Source: Chloroflexi bacterium TSY (lineage in GTDB: Bacteria; Chloroflexota; Anaerolineae; Caldilineales; Caldilineaceae). Taken from it: DNA of 64,000 nt. The translations under genes were made by a program, and so were the position numbers. Numbering within the stretch: position 1 is the first letter of the stretch; the number at the start of each line of letters is the position of its first letter. Positions 11,040 through 22,053 of this stretch are shown piece by piece. The notes under the pieces were generated by a model that was not told the DNA's origin, did no database searches, and was given only the letters and a program-made list of their open reading frames with translations. The stretch covers positions 124,001-188,000 of the forward strand of contig JAHBNG010000004.1 in the NCBI GenBank assembly GCA_019217005.1, in the 5' to 3' direction.

Positions 11040-12533
11040 CTTTACTTTCTGGTAAAGGCTTGAGTGACAAAGGGCAAACCGAAAGGGGCGGAAAAAAGAA
11101 TCCACCCTGAAAAAACGGGATAAAATGTAAAAATAGTGCTCGGCTAGTTTAAGCAGCGGCATTGAGGCGGCGATGAGCGAGAACGCCTTTAGGGAAATGG
11201 TGTGAAACCGAGGCCTTTTTCCGAAAGTCAGGGTCGAGTTGGTCAGGAGTTGGAAAAAGAGCACTCGAGAGAACACGGCGCAGCCTGCCGGGAGTGGATT
11301 GAGGCTCTCGATCCCAGTAGCCAGTCGGTATGGGAGGAAGAGAAGCGGCTAAATGGGAAAGAAGATTGCCAGCCAGCAGCCCCAGTTCAGGTAAGCGGAA
11401 GCAAGCCTCATCGGCATGAACAAATTGACGATGTAAGCCAATCATCTGCTTGGAAGCCAAGGGGGGATGTTCAACAGGCCAGCGTTCCAGGTAGACAAGA
11501 TAAATGGTTTCAGGCTGCAAAGTCATAACGGTCGCCAAAACCAAAGGTGTGTTGTAGGCCGGATCCTGAATGACGTAAATCGAGTAGGTACGGTTGGCTG
11601 TATCCACCTTGGTTGTTCTGGGGACGAGATTGTGCCATGCTTGATAGCAAATCAGGCGACCACTATAGAGAAAGCGACCAGACGAGTCCGGAGTTGTAGC
11701 CTCGAGTCGCTTTCCTTATAGCTGCGAGAGAGCGGACGCACAATATCACCATATTCAGGTGGTCTGCCTTTTCTTTGCGTTTGGGAACTCATTGCGGCGC
11801 ACTGTGCAGTTAATCGCTTCCCGCAGGACAAATCGGTCTATGCCGCTTTCTAGCATTTCTCTGATTGTAAACCCGGCATCGACCACCGCCACTTCGTCTG
11901 ACTCCAGTGATTTCTTCGTCTCTTTCAGCAGCTTTTTCCGAAACTCACTTTCCTTTGTTCCAACCGTGCATCTCATGATTGCCTTGAGCAGTGGCACTCG
12001 CTTCCCGCCTATCTCCCCCGAGCTTATCATCACTCCAAAGATGAGCGCGGGCAATGCCCGACGAGCCGTTGAGTTATAGAGTCGGTTCACTTTCCTTGCA
12101 GCTTCGGTCGCCAGAACCCTGTGATATCTATGCTTTTCACTCGGTACCCTTCTAACTTTTTTGCCTCCCATTCCCTTTCCACTTCTTCTTGCCACGACCC
12201 CAGCAGACTTGTGATATCCCATGATCCATATCGAAAGCTCCACCAGCTTCGCCGGAGCTCCTCATCTTCAAACCCGCTTTCTTTCAATGCGCTATGGATT
12301 GCTCCTCGACTTTTCAGAAACGACCCATTCAGCATTGCCCACATCAGACGCATTACATTTACGTTTGTTCCCATCGGCGTTACTTGCAATACATTCATCA
12401 GTACTGCTATAGTTATTTCTGGCGCGGTTAGCATTCCTTCCTCCTTTTTGGGTTCTCTACCTTTAGGATGAACTGCTAACCGCTTTTTGTCACATTTCTC
12501 ACCTCATCTCTTTTCTTTTACCAGAAAGTAAAG
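11040..12533 (-). mobile_element. IS4-superfamily insertion sequence, copy 1 (1494 bp)
   Basis: Ends CTTTACTTTCTGG and CCAGAAAGTAAAG form the inverted repeat. A direct repeat AATACT flanks it (11034-11039, 12534-12539). It lies inside the nucleotidyltransferase/mutase gene. A near-identical copy follows only 20 bases later in the same orientation. Confidence 0.9.
11149..12434 (-). pseudogene. IS4-type DDE transposase, copy 1, frameshifted
   Basis: The N-terminal part is MLTAPEITIAVLMNVLQ and so on; SIDITGFWRP and VVDAGF carry the two likely catalytic aspartates. The C-terminal part shows the IS4 signature Y-(2)-R-(3)-E-(6)-K in YLERWPVEHPPLASK. Two single-base losses near the RRNEFP segment (about 11775), and another shift near 12087, break the frame when compared with the copy at 59772. 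Confidence 0.85.
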
Positions 12534-12553
12534 AATACTGGGATTTACGTATA

Positions 12554-14052
12554 CTTTACTTTCTGGTAAAGGCTTGAGTGACAAAGGGCAAACCGAAAGG
12601 GGCGGAAAAAAGAATCCACCCTGAAAAAACGGGATAAAATGTAAAAATAGTGCTCGGCTAGTTTAAGCAGCGGCTTTGAGGCGGCGATGAGCGAGAACGC
12701 CTTTAGGTAAATGGTGTGAAACCGAGGCCTTTTTCCGAAAGTCAGGGTCGAGTTGGTCGGGAGTTGGAAAAAGAGCACTCGAGAGAACGCGGCGCAAACG
12801 GCCGGAAGTGGCTTGAGGCTCTCGATCCCAGTAGCCAGTCGGTATGGGAGGAAGAGAAGCGGCTAAATGGGAAAGAAGATTGCCAGCCAGCAGCCCCAGT
12901 TCAGGTAAGCGGAAGCAAGCCTCATCGGCATGAACAAATTGACGATGTAAGCCAATCATCTGCTTGGAAGCCAAGGGGGGATGTTCAACAGGCCAGCGCT
13001 CCAGAGAGAAAAGATAAATGGTTTCAGCTTGTAAAGCCATGACGGTCGCCAGAACCAAAGGTGTGTGATAAGCAGGATCCTGAAAGACGTAAATCGAATA
13101 GGTGCGGTTGGCTGTATCCACCTTGGTTGTCCTGGGGACGAGATTGTGCCATGCTTGATAGCGAATCAGGCGACCACTATAGACAAATTGACCAAACGAG
13201 TCTGGAGTTGTGGCCTCGAGTCGCTTTCCCTATAGCATCGAGAGAGCGGACGCACAATATCACCATATTCGGGTGGTCTGCCTTTTTCCTTACGTTCGGG
13301 TAACTCATTGCGGCGCGCTGTGCAGTTAATCGCTTCCCGAAGGACAAATCGGTCGACGTCGCTTTCTAGCATTTCTCTGATTGTAAACCCGGCATCGACC
13401 ACCGCCACTTCGTCTGACTCCAGTGATTTCTTGGTCTCTTTCAGCAGCTTTTTCCGAAACTCACTTTCCTTTGTGCCTACCTCGCATCTCATGATTGCCT
13501 TGAGCAGTGGCACTCGTTTCCCGCCTATCTCCCCCGAGCTTATCATCACTCCAAAGATGAGCGCAATGCCCGACGAGCCGTTGAGTTATAGAGTCGGTTC
13601 ACTTTCCCTTGCAGCTTCGGTCGCCAGAACCCTGTGATATCTATGCTTTTCACTCGGTATCCTTCTAACTTTTTTGCCTCCCATTCCCCTTTCCACTCCA
13701 CTTCTTCTTGCCACGATGAGAGCAGGCTTGCAATATCCCATGATCCATATCGAAAGCTCCACCAGCTTCGCCGGAGCTCCTCATCTTCAAACCCGCTTTC
13801 ACTCAATCCACTATGGATTGCTCCTCGACTTTTCAGAAACGACCCATTCATCATCGCCCACATCAGACGCATTACATTTACGTTTGTTCCCACCGGCGTT
13901 ACTTGCAATACATTCATCAGTACTGCTATAGTTATTTCTGGCGCGGTTAGCATTCCTTCCTCCTTTTTGGGTTCTCTACCTTTAGGATGAAACGCTAACC
14001 GCTTTTTGTCACATTTCTCACCTCATCTCTTTTCTTTTACCAGAAAGTAAAG
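12554..14052 (-). mobile_element. IS4-superfamily insertion sequence, copy 2 (1499 bp)
   Basis: Same ends as copy 1, same orientation, separated from it by 20 bases of host gene. No long target repeat is visible. A TAT on each side (12550-12552, 14054-14056), with one extra element base each, restores the host codons I-Y-V-L-E-P. Confidence 0.88.
12663..13953 (-). pseudogene. IS4-type DDE transposase, copy 2, frameshifted
   Basis: Nearly the same protein as copy 1 but with independent damage: frame breaks near 13548 and near 13150. The tyrosine of the YREK signature is serine here (FSLERWPVE). Not expected to be active. Confidence 0.85.
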
Positions 14053-14085
14053 TTATTGGAACCTGAAGTATTAGATTTGATTCCC

Positions 14086-14240
14086 GGGGTGGTTCATTTT
14101 AGGCGGACAATTAGGTTTACATTTTTGCAAAGAGAAAAGATGTTTATATTTTCTACTTTGAGCCATGCTCAGGCAGAAAATGACCTCATATAGATTTTTA
14201 TCTATGTATCAAAAGTGTAAACCTAATTCTGAACCACCCC
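14086..14240. mobile_element. Family B non-autonomous element (155 bp), copy 1
   Basis: Ends GGGGTGGTTCA and TGAACCACCCC, with inner GGTTTACA arms. The 8-bp direct repeat TGATTCCC flanks it (14078-14085, 14241-14248). It interrupts the mutase gene within the codons for L-D-L-I-P. No coding capacity of its own. Confidence 0.92.
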
Positions 14241-16207
14241 TGATTCCCAAGGACAAACCCTTTGATTTTTCCAAGGAACTCTTCCCTCTTATGATGGAGT
14301 TGGATCTGCCTCTGTATGGACACATAGCAGAGGGATATTGGTGTGACATCGGTAATCTGGAAGAATATAGACGCGCCAACGCCGACCTACTCTATGGAAA
14401 AGTCAACTTGTCGGAACCAATTGGAACTCATATTGGAGGGGGGATTTGGGCTGAAGACAGTGTAGAAATTGCCCCAAATGCTCAATTGTTTGGCCCAATT
14501 TATCTTGGCAAAGAAGTGAAAATCAAGGGTGATGTGGCACTACACGGCCCCTGTGCGGTTCGCGATTATACGATTATTGACAACTACAGTCGCATTGAAC
14601 GATCAATCATCTGGCGCAATGGTTATATTGGTGAAGCGTGCGAATTGCGTGGTGCAATTATTAGCCGTCAATGCAGCATCAAATCCAAAGTTATCGCATT
14701 TGAAGGGGCCGTTATTGGTGATAGTTGCGTATTGGGCGAAGGCTCAACGATCGATGCTGATGTCAAGATATGGCCGCGGAAGGTTGTGGATGTAGGTAGC
14801 ATCGTTAAAGACAGTATCATTTGGGGAACACAGGGGCGGCGTACGCTCTTCAATCGGTTTGGAATCTCGGGCGTTGTGAATGTGGACTTGACGCCCGAGT
14901 TTGCTGTGAAACTAGGCGCTGCGCTTGGTGCGACGTTGGAGCGCAATAGGTATGTAGCAATCAATCGAGATGCTCATCGTAGTTCACGTATGCTCAAGCG
15001 AGCATTAATTAGCGGGATGCCTGGAACAGGCATTAATGTCTGGGACACCGAGATGGTGCCGATTCCAGTGCTGCGTCATTTTATTCGTAGCCAACCAAAT
15101 ACAGCTGCTGGTATCCACGTTCGAATTAGTCCGTTTGATCAGCGGGTTGTCGATATGCGCTTTATCGACGAGAATGGATTAAATTTGAAGCAGGCTACCG
15201 AGCGAGAAATTGAGCGCACCTTTTTCCGAGAGGATTTTCGCCGTGCGTACCTAGATGAGATTGGTGTGATTGATTATGTATCAAATCAGATCGAGGGCTA
15301 CACGAGAGATTTTCTCCAATATGTCAATAGTGAACGAATCCGTCAATCCAATTTTAAGATTGTCGTCGATTATTCACATGGTGTCGCCGCCGAAGCATTG
15401 AGCGATATTCTCTCTTATCTAGATGTCGACGTCGTACCGCTCAATGCCCGTACAGACGAAAGTTATCTGGCTGTTTTAGAAGAAAAATTTAAGGGCAATT
15501 TGGAGCAGGTTTCCAAAATCGTCACTGCGCTAGGGGCAGATGCTGGTATTCAGCTCGATGTGGGTGGCGAAAAGATGTTTCTTGTTGATGAACAAGGGAC
15601 AATGCTGAACGACATCACAACGGCGGCATTGATGACCGAATTAGCACTTCATGCGAACCCGGGACGAGCAATTGCAATCCCGCTCATGTTGCCCAGCTGC
15701 TTCCAAATGATTGCAGATTGGCATGGTTCGCCATTAATCAATATTGCAAACAGCATCCATAGTTTGATGCAGGCCAAGCCCGAAACAGAGGGATTTTTGT
15801 TGGCAGTTGATGGAAGAGGAAGCTTTGTGTTCCCCGAATTTCTGATGGCGGTCGATGGAATGATGGCATCTGTCTGCCTTTTGGACTATCTGTCTGCCCG
15901 TGAGATGAAGCTAAGCGAGGTTGTTGCCTATTTGCCGCCGGTTTTTATGGCCAGGCAAAGAATCGATTGCCCCTGGGAAGCCCGTGCTCGAGTGATGCGG
16001 TTGTTGAACGAAATACAAGACGCTCAGTGGATTGAAAAGATCGATGGCATCAAGATTCATCTCAATGACCATGAATGGATTTATTTGGCACCCCATCCAG
16101 AACAACCCTTTTTTGATGCATTCGCAGAAGCCGACCACAACGAAAGGGCAGAGCAGATTATTCTCCACTATGCTGAACGGATTCAAAGTTTTATTGATGG
16201 ATCATAA

Positions 16208-16864
16208 ATGAGCGTTCGGAATAAACACAACTTTATTTTACAAACAAAGGATGCTGGCGAAACACGGCAGATTGGAGAAGAACTTGGCAATACGTTGGCG
16301 CGTAGCCTCCGCACAAGTCTGATGTCCGCCTCGCTCCGTGAAAACGATGCTCCCCGGCCAAACAACATTATCCTTGCGCTTCATGGTGATTTGGGAGCGG
16401 GTAAGACGACTCTGACACAGGGCATTGCAATCGGTTTGGGGGTTGATGAATTGGTGACCAGCCCCACCTTCACATTGGTGAATGAATATGCTGCAAAAGA
16501 TGGACTGATGTTGCTTCACGTTGATACCTATCGATTGGGGGATGATCATACGCAGGTTGAACGCGAAGCGGATGCCGTCGGAATCACCGAGCTCTTGGAA
16601 ACAGAGTCGGCCGTCATTGTCATTGAATGGGCCGACCGCCTATCCACCCTCCTGCCACCCGATTATATCCTGATTACTTTAGAGACTGTTGATTCAAACG
16701 AAACAGGAGAGGCAAGCTGTTTCAATGAGAACGAAGACGATGAGAACAGTGTCAATGAGAATGGTGCCAATGAGAATGAGGAGAATTTACGTTCAATCCA
16801 AATGGCGGCTCAAGGATCATTCAGTGCTGAAGTACTTCGCCTTTTTGTTCAGCAAGATGGCTAA
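16208..16864 (+). CDS. tsaE: tRNA threonylcarbamoyladenosine biosynthesis ATPase TsaE
   Basis: 218 residues. The Walker A motif GDLGAGKTT (about residue 60), the switch-like [10 protein letters not shown] (about 85) and HVDTYRL (about 105) are typical of TsaE, the ATPase that drives the t6A37 tRNA-modifying complex. The family is usually near 150-160 residues. The extra length is an N-terminal extension plus an acidic Asn/Glu repeat ([12 protein letters not shown]) at about 170-195, made by a short repeated DNA unit. It starts directly after the mutase stop and is followed 6 bases later by the queG-like gene, so these belong to one transcription unit. Confidence 0.92.
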   Translation: MSVRNKHNFILQTKDAGETRQIGEELGNTLARSLRTSLMSASLRENDAPRPNNIILALHGDLGAGKTTLTQGIAIGLGVDELVTSPTFTLVNEYAAKDGLMLLHVDTYRLGDDHTQVEREADAVGITELLETESAVIVIEWADRLSTLLPPDYILITLETVDSNETGEASCFNENEDDENSVNENGANENEENLRSIQMAAQGSFSAEVLRLFVQQDG

Positions 16865-16869
16865 ATTCA

Positions 16870-18216
16870 ATGGTTTCTCTCCATCCCCTTACAGCCCAAA
16901 TTAAGCAGCGAGCAAACCAACTCGGTTTTGATTGGTGCAAAGTCATTCCCATCGAGACAGCACTTCATGCCTCCTTCTTCGAAGCTTGGTTGGCAGAAGG
17001 ACGTGCTGGCGAGATGACTTACCTGGAACGTCATATTGAAAAACGGCGCAATCCACAATTGCTCGCTGAGCGGGGTACGCCTCCGTTTCGATCGATGGTC
17101 GTTCTTGCTGTTAACCATTTTCAATTCGCGCTGCCGCCAACACTGCGTAATGATCCCAGTCGTGGGATCATTGCCTCATACGCTTGGGGAGATGACTATC
17201 ATGAGGTCATCCGACCTCTCCTCTATGAACTTGATGCCTTTATTCGTCATCAAACGGGGCGCAGATTCCGCGGCAAGGGTTAAGTTGACACGGGACCAGT
17301 CCTAGAACGTGATTGGGCCCAAAGAGCAGGGATCGGTTTTACAGGAAAAAACTGCTGTACGATTCATCCAACACAAGGGAGTTGGATTTTTTTAGCAACT
17401 CTTCTTGTCCCAGAGCATCTTGATTATGATCTCACACCTGGCTCTTTAGCAGTTGCTCAAACATCCGACTTGCCATCCCGAACGCAGTCGGTCAAAACAA
17501 ACAATCGCTGCGGCACGCCCCTTTCTCTTCCATATCATGAAGTACTATCTGGACTCCCGCCACGTGGGCATTATGGAAGTTGGCATTTATCATCCAATAC
17601 CGCTACTTGCGGTCGCTGTACACGTTGTCTTGATGATTGTCCGACGGATGCTTTTGTGGGGCCATTTCATCTCGATCCCCAGCGGTGTATTAGCTATTGG
17701 ACCATCGAATCCAAGCAGGTGATTCCACGGGCCCTGCGTACCCACTTTGGGAATCGAATCTTTGGCTGCGATATTTGCCAGGAAGTTTGTCCTTGGAATC
17801 AACGGCTTGAAAAACGAACGCCTCTGCTCAGCGGACTCGAGGCCCAGATGGAACGCGTGGCGATTCCGTTGGTAGAGGGCTTTCAAACTGACACACCCTA
17901 CTGGTTGAATCAAGAAGCGTTCAGCTTGCGCTTTCGTCGTTCCCCCATCAAGCGAGCGAAACGTCATGGGATGCTGCGCAATGTTTGTATTGCATTGGGG
18001 AATTGGGGCGATCTATTCGTTATTGAACCATTACGACTCGCATTAAACGATGAGGAGCCGCTGGCGCGTGCTCATGCCGCCTGGGCACTCGGTCAAGTGC
18101 GAACAAAGCATCCTCACCATGCTGGCGTTGTTGAATTGCTCAGAAGTGTTTTAGAAACTGAATCCGTTCCATGGGTCTTGGAAGAGATCTTAGAGGTGCT
18201 GAACTCAATCAAGTAA
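16870..18216 (+). pseudogene. queG: Epoxyqueuosine reductase (QueG) with one in-frame stop
   Basis: 448 codons in a single frame, broken only by TAA at 17281-17283 between RRFRGKG and VDTGPVLERDW, where the family commonly has Tyr-Val-Asp. The N-terminal DUF1730 part is followed by RAGIGFTGKN, then two iron-sulfur sites CGRCTRCLDDCP (about residue 245) and CDICQEVCP (about 300). A C-terminal HEAT-like region has ARAHAAWALGQV. QueG is a cobalamin-dependent reductase that performs the last step of queuosine synthesis in tRNA. A TAT/TAC-to-TAA change would explain the stop. Sequencing error or readthrough cannot be excluded, since the rest is intact. Confidence 0.85.
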
Positions 18217-18483
18217 GATAATCTTGATGAATTTCTCCATTGCGGATTCATCATCGATTTGATAAACAACAACACCATTGACTTCAAACCGACGAAAACC
18301 CGGTCTATCTTCAACTTCGACCGACCAATCTGGCTTCTGCTCTTGATAGAGACTCATTATCCTGCCTCGCAATGCTTTGAATCTCTCGTCATGCATGAGT
18401 CGAATCAGCCTAGGATCAATTTGAGTCATAATCGCATGACTACAGCATTTACACTTCGGACAACTGTCTCGCCACAAACACAA
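18205..18483 (-). CDS. Small hypothetical protein
   Basis: 92 residues, or 74 if the start is the ATG at 18429 (MTQIDPRLIRLMHDERF). The family is not recognised. The shorter form is charged and soluble, with a segment WSVEVEDRPGFRRFEVNGVVVYQIDD that looks like a small beta sheet. The longer start would add a Cys-rich stretch (CPKCKCC). It converges on the queG-like gene with 12 bases of overlap. Confidence 0.5.
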   Translation of the reverse strand: MCLWRDSCPKCKCCSHAIMTQIDPRLIRLMHDERFKALRGRIMSLYQEQKPDWSVEVEDRPGFRRFEVNGVVVYQIDDESAMEKFIKIILLD

Positions 18484-18992
18484 TTTTGTAGTCCGAAGTT
18501 AAGGGTGTCACTATCAGAAAGAAAATAACCTCTCATAACGTCTATTCTATACTGTCAATTTATCCAGAATTTGTTTTGTGTAGTTGTTCACAGAAAGAAT
18601 ATGGCGTCTGTCACTGCGAACAGCACAATAAAACATATATAATTAGAAAGCAACACGGTTGCAACACGACTGAAAGAGAAATATCTCTCGTAGATGTCAA
18701 CATGTTCGTAACGACGGAATTTGGTCCGATTTAGATCTGATATATTGTCAAACACTATTTTTTCTGACTGATATAATGTAGATATGACAAGACATATCGA
18801 CGATGGCTCATCTACCCCAAACGTGCGCTGTTAGCAAAGTGTCTTTTTGCACACAATTGGGAGATGTGCATCGACGATTTCTCGACGAACAAACTATATA
18901 CTGTGGGTACCTAAACATTTTTCCCGCAGTTCAATCTTTACAATAGCCAGCTACAATCGAACAGCTAGCCAGAAGCAGAATAAGGTGACAAG
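18484..18992. other. Intergenic region, no gene seen
   Basis: About 510 AT-rich bases before the propeller gene. No ORF, RNA gene or repeat of the families found elsewhere could be supported. Confidence 0.5.
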
Positions 18993-20249
18993 ATGAACGC
19001 TCGCAGAATTTTCATCCTTCTTGTAACATCCATTTTAATCGTAGCCGTTTTTGTCGGCTCTGTAAATGCTCTAAACAATACTGAGCAACCACAAACCGTT
19101 ATTGGCCTAAGTAACGTTCGTGATTATGCCGCCGCGTCAACGCAGGGTGGCACAAACTACGCTGTCGACGCAGGTCGCTTATTCGTTGGCGGCCCCGTTG
19201 AGTGGACACCAATACAGACGCCTGATGGCTTGATTGTCAGCACCGTTGATGTGAACCAGAACAATCCAGCGATTATCTATATCGGTGCGGCAAATGAGAT
19301 GGCCATCTATCGTTCTACAGACACCGGGCAGAGTTGGGATCGCTATCTGCTTGACGGCGAAACCATTGGTGGTGTGACCGATGTCGCTGTTGATAATTTT
19401 CAACGCTTGGTCTATGTTGGCACCGACACAGCGGGTGTCTTCCGGCTTCGTGACGTTGGTTCTGGCATGGGGGTCAGTTCTCGACTTTTGTTAAATGAAC
19501 CGGTTCTCGAAGTAGCCGCCGATAGTACCGGTGCCGGTCTCGCCTTTGCTCGCACAGAATGGACTCTATACCGCGCCGAAAACTTTGGTTTGAGCTGGAT
19601 CGAAGTTGATAATCTGGCAAGTAGCCCAACGGCAATCGCTATAGCCAATACAGAGCCTGCAGTTGCCTTTATCGGCACAACCGATCGTGGTCTGCTCAAG
19701 AGCGAAGATGGTGGTATATCTTGGACAATGGCCAATAAAGGGCTTGGCATGACTCCGGGTTCTCGCTTGCAGATTGATACACTAGCGATTGATCCAGTAG
19801 ATTCGAGCATTCTTTATGTCGCTTCTAGCTTCCATTTCGGAAGCACCACGGTTCACACTTCTCCCGCTGGTGTGGCAATGAGCACAGATGGAGCCGTTGC
19901 GTGGAGCACGTTGAGTGACGATACATTGGTGAATGATGGTAACAGCAGCATTGCTGCGCTGCTCCCTGTCAGCGGAGAAGCCGGTGCTGTATACGCATTA
20001 ACAACGCAGAGTCGCACTCCGGTCGCGTTGAGTAGCGCTCCAGTCGTCAGTGCCGAAACAACTGCCGCCGTTGAAACGAGTTCCGAGAGCAGCATATTCG
20101 CAGGGCTCTTCACGGATATCAGTAGTGTACTTGCTTGGGTGATTGCCGGACTGGCCGCCGTTGCACTCATCGTCGCAGTCACGATGGACTTACGCAACCG
20201 CGATGATGATGACACACTCGTTCCCGAGTTGGTCAGCAACAATCGCTAG
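18993..20249 (+). CDS. Membrane-anchored Asp-box (BNR) beta-propeller protein
   Basis: 418 residues. The N-terminal hydrophobic segment (IFILLVTSILIVAVFVGSVNA) acts as signal or anchor. Several Asp-box motifs follow, such as STDTGQSWDR (about residue 108) and SEDGGISWTM (about 235), with a degenerate AENFGLSWIE between. These mark a sialidase/photosystem-assembly-type propeller. A C-terminal membrane helix (VLAWVIAGLAAVALIVAV) ends in a charged RNRDDDDT tail. Most of the protein should face outside. Such propellers bind ligands or partners; no enzyme residues are evident. A terminator about 200 bases downstream separates it from the export genes that follow. Confidence 0.85.
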   Translation: MNARRIFILLVTSILIVAVFVGSVNALNNTEQPQTVIGLSNVRDYAAASTQGGTNYAVDAGRLFVGGPVEWTPIQTPDGLIVSTVDVNQNNPAIIYIGAANEMAIYRSTDTGQSWDRYLLDGETIGGVTDVAVDNFQRLVYVGTDTAGVFRLRDVGSGMGVSSRLLLNEPVLEVAADSTGAGLAFARTEWTLYRAENFGLSWIEVDNLASSPTAIAIANTEPAVAFIGTTDRGLLKSEDGGISWTMANKGLGMTPGSRLQIDTLAIDPVDSSILYVASSFHFGSTTVHTSPAGVAMSTDGAVAWSTLSDDTLVNDGNSSIAALLPVSGEAGAVYALTTQSRTPVALSSAPVVSAETTAAVETSSESSIFAGLFTDISSVLAWVIAGLAAVALIVAVTMDLRNRDDDDTLVPELVSNNR

Positions 20250-20451
20250 TACAGTTTGGCGTAAATACTTACGGTGTAATTGGTTGCCACCTCCTGGGGA
20301 AGATGTACAAAATAACTGTGTAACGATTTACACTGAGATTTACTAGTCTCTTGGCTGCTTGTTCGTCACCTTAAACTGAGTAATGGACGATTTGTTCTAG
20401 TAAAAACAGAGACATAGACAATTTTCGAAGATAAGCCGAATCCTTTCAATG

Positions 20452-20484
20452 AGAGCCTTCCGTCAAGATGCGGAAGGCTCTTTT
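20452..20484 (+). terminator. Rho-independent terminator
   Basis: AGAGCCTTCCG pairs with CGGAAGGCTCT around a short loop, followed by TTT on the plus strand. It probably ends transcription of the propeller gene. Confidence 0.7.
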
Positions 20485-20629
20485 GATCTGCAAAGATGCT
20501 AGAGATATTTTGACAGGTCGATTGCCTAGTGCTACCATCTTGGAGTGTTACTTTCATGTAATGGTTCATGTTGTACGTTGTAGAGAGTAGGTCAGGGAAT
20601 TTGTAGAAGGTCTAACTCTCAAATCTGAG

Positions 20630-20704
20630 GTGTATATCACAAAGTGTGTAAATGGAGCAGTCTCTCTGACTAAGTGATTTCCGTTTAAACACTCTGGGAC
20701 ACAC
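20630..20704. repeat. 75-bp imperfect palindrome, copy 2
   Basis: Arms CACAAAGTGTGTAAATGG and CCGTTTAAACACTCTGGGAC, with GTGT/ACAC tips. It lies about 150 bases upstream of the membrane-fusion protein gene. Confidence 0.72.
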
Positions 20705-20857
20705 TGTTCAAATCCGAGCATCCAATCGTCCTACTTTACAGCTTAATCTATACTGCAGTGTGATGAAAATATAGTTTCTCACTCGATAAAAGTAAAACCA
20801 TGTTTTCGTACCAATCTCAGTTGACATGATTCAGCCCAATTCATATCATACCAATCG

Positions 20858-22048
20858 ATGATAAGACAACGACTTTATTTTTGTATCAATCTGCTCGTAG
20901 CCAGTTTCATGTTTAGTGGTTGTGCGTTTTTACCCTCGACGCGAACAGAGCAGGCCGCAGCAGATGAAGCAACCCCAACGCCGATTCCAACGGCCATTGT
21001 GCCGACCAAGCCTACATATGCTGTGAAGTTAGGGGAGGTAATTGACGAACTGGAATTCAGTGCACGCATTACCGCTGTTGAAGAAGAGGATCTATTTTTC
21101 CGCGTAGATGGTCACGTACGCAATATCTACCTTAAGCGCGATGCAATTGTGAAGAAGGGCGACATCATTGCTGATTTAGAAATTGACAACCTTGAACGAG
21201 AGCTGACCGTTGTGAATCTAGATCTAGAACGAGCACAGGTACGTTTGGCAACCGCGGAACGCAATCATGCATATGATCAGGAAGCCGCACAAAGAAGTCT
21301 GGAAATCGCTCAACTACGACTGAATCAGCTGCGAACACAAGTCCCACTCGATCGCGATGCCTTGGCGATTCAAGAGCGTCAGGTTGAGTTGGCACAGATC
21401 GCTGTTGACCGATTGAGTCATGGAGTTGATCCACTGCTCAAGAACGATGTGGCGCGGGCTGAGGTTCAAGTACGGAAATTAGAAGCAGCAATTCAAGATG
21501 CACAGTTGATTGTTCCTTTTGATGGAGAACTACTCTCAATGACATTGACAGCCGGACAAGCTGCCACAGCATATAAAGCTGTTGCGGTTGTCGCAGATAC
21601 GTCACAACTCGAAGCAAGCGCTGAACTGTTGAGCAATCAGATGGATGGTCTGGCGGAAGGGATGTCCGCGGAAATCGTCATGGCTAGTCGTCCTGGCGTC
21701 ACGCTAATTGGTGAAGTGAGACGTCTACCTTTCCCTTATGGCAGTGGTCCAAGCGGAACAAAAATCGAAGAGCAAGATAAGTCCACACGCGTGACCATTG
21801 AAGATGCGACCCTCGAAGAGGGCTTTGAAGAGGGCGATCTGGTACGCGTCAAGGTTGTCAAGGAACGCAAAGACGGTGTGCTCTGGCTTCCTCCACAGGC
21901 ATTGCGCAATTTTGATGGGCGCCGCTTTGCTGTGATTCAAGATGGCGATACGCAACGTCGTGTCGACGTCAAAGTAGGGATTCAAACAACCGAGCAGGTG
22001 GAAATTGAAGAAGGGCTGGAAGAAGGCCAGGTTGTGATTGGGCAATAG
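20858..22048 (+). CDS. Membrane-fusion (HlyD/RND adaptor-like) lipoprotein of an ABC exporter
   Basis: 396 residues. A lipoprotein signal ends at FSGCAF, followed by a Pro/Thr-rich linker (TPTPIPTAIVPTKPT). A lipoyl/barrel-sandwich half (VDGHVRNIYLKRDAIVKKGDIIADLEID, about 85-110) leads into a coiled-coil hairpin (about 110-215), the second half (QLIVPFDGELLSMTLTAGQ, about 220) and beta-barrel domains. This is the usual order of adaptors that couple MacB-type permeases to the outside. The permease gene begins 5 bases after its stop, so the two are translationally linked. Confidence 0.88.
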   Translation: MIRQRLYFCINLLVASFMFSGCAFLPSTRTEQAAADEATPTPIPTAIVPTKPTYAVKLGEVIDELEFSARITAVEEEDLFFRVDGHVRNIYLKRDAIVKKGDIIADLEIDNLERELTVVNLDLERAQVRLATAERNHAYDQEAAQRSLEIAQLRLNQLRTQVPLDRDALAIQERQVELAQIAVDRLSHGVDPLLKNDVARAEVQVRKLEAAIQDAQLIVPFDGELLSMTLTAGQAATAYKAVAVVADTSQLEASAELLSNQMDGLAEGMSAEIVMASRPGVTLIGEVRRLPFPYGSGPSGTKIEEQDKSTRVTIEDATLEEGFEEGDLVRVKVVKERKDGVLWLPPQALRNFDGRRFAVIQDGDTQRRVDVKVGIQTTEQVEIEEGLEEGQVVIGQ

Positions 22049-22053
22049 AACGC

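Larger units (their letters stand above)
10530..16207 (+). pseudogene. Mannose-1-phosphate guanylyltransferase/phosphomannomutase fusion, split by three insertions
   Basis: The N-terminal nucleotidyltransferase domain opens with [18 protein letters not shown] and has a GTAGS nucleotide loop. After it come left-handed beta-helix repeats (about 14400-14830) and a phosphohexomutase domain (PGTGINVWDTEM near 15010, FKIVVDYSHG near 15360, VDGRGSFVFPEF near 15810). The gene is cut at 11039 by an IS4-type element, at about 12552 by a second one, and at 14085 by a 155-bp family B element. Removing the three inserts with one copy of each target repeat (AATACT, TAT, TGATTCCC) gives an open frame of 836 residues, a normal length for the fusion. 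It would make GDP-mannose-type precursors for surface glycans. As read it is disrupted; the 14165-16207 remainder is still open but lacks the nucleotidyltransferase part. Confidence 0.88.
20250..20857. other. Intergenic region with terminator and palindrome
   Basis: Six hundred bases between the propeller gene and the membrane-fusion gene, holding a terminator (20452-20484) and a 75-bp palindrome (20630-20704). No gene is seen. Confidence 0.55.

Noticed and set aside
11040..14052. The two adjacent IS4 copies as a composite transposon
   Set aside because: Only 20 bases of the same host gene lie between them and no cargo is carried. They are independent insertions.
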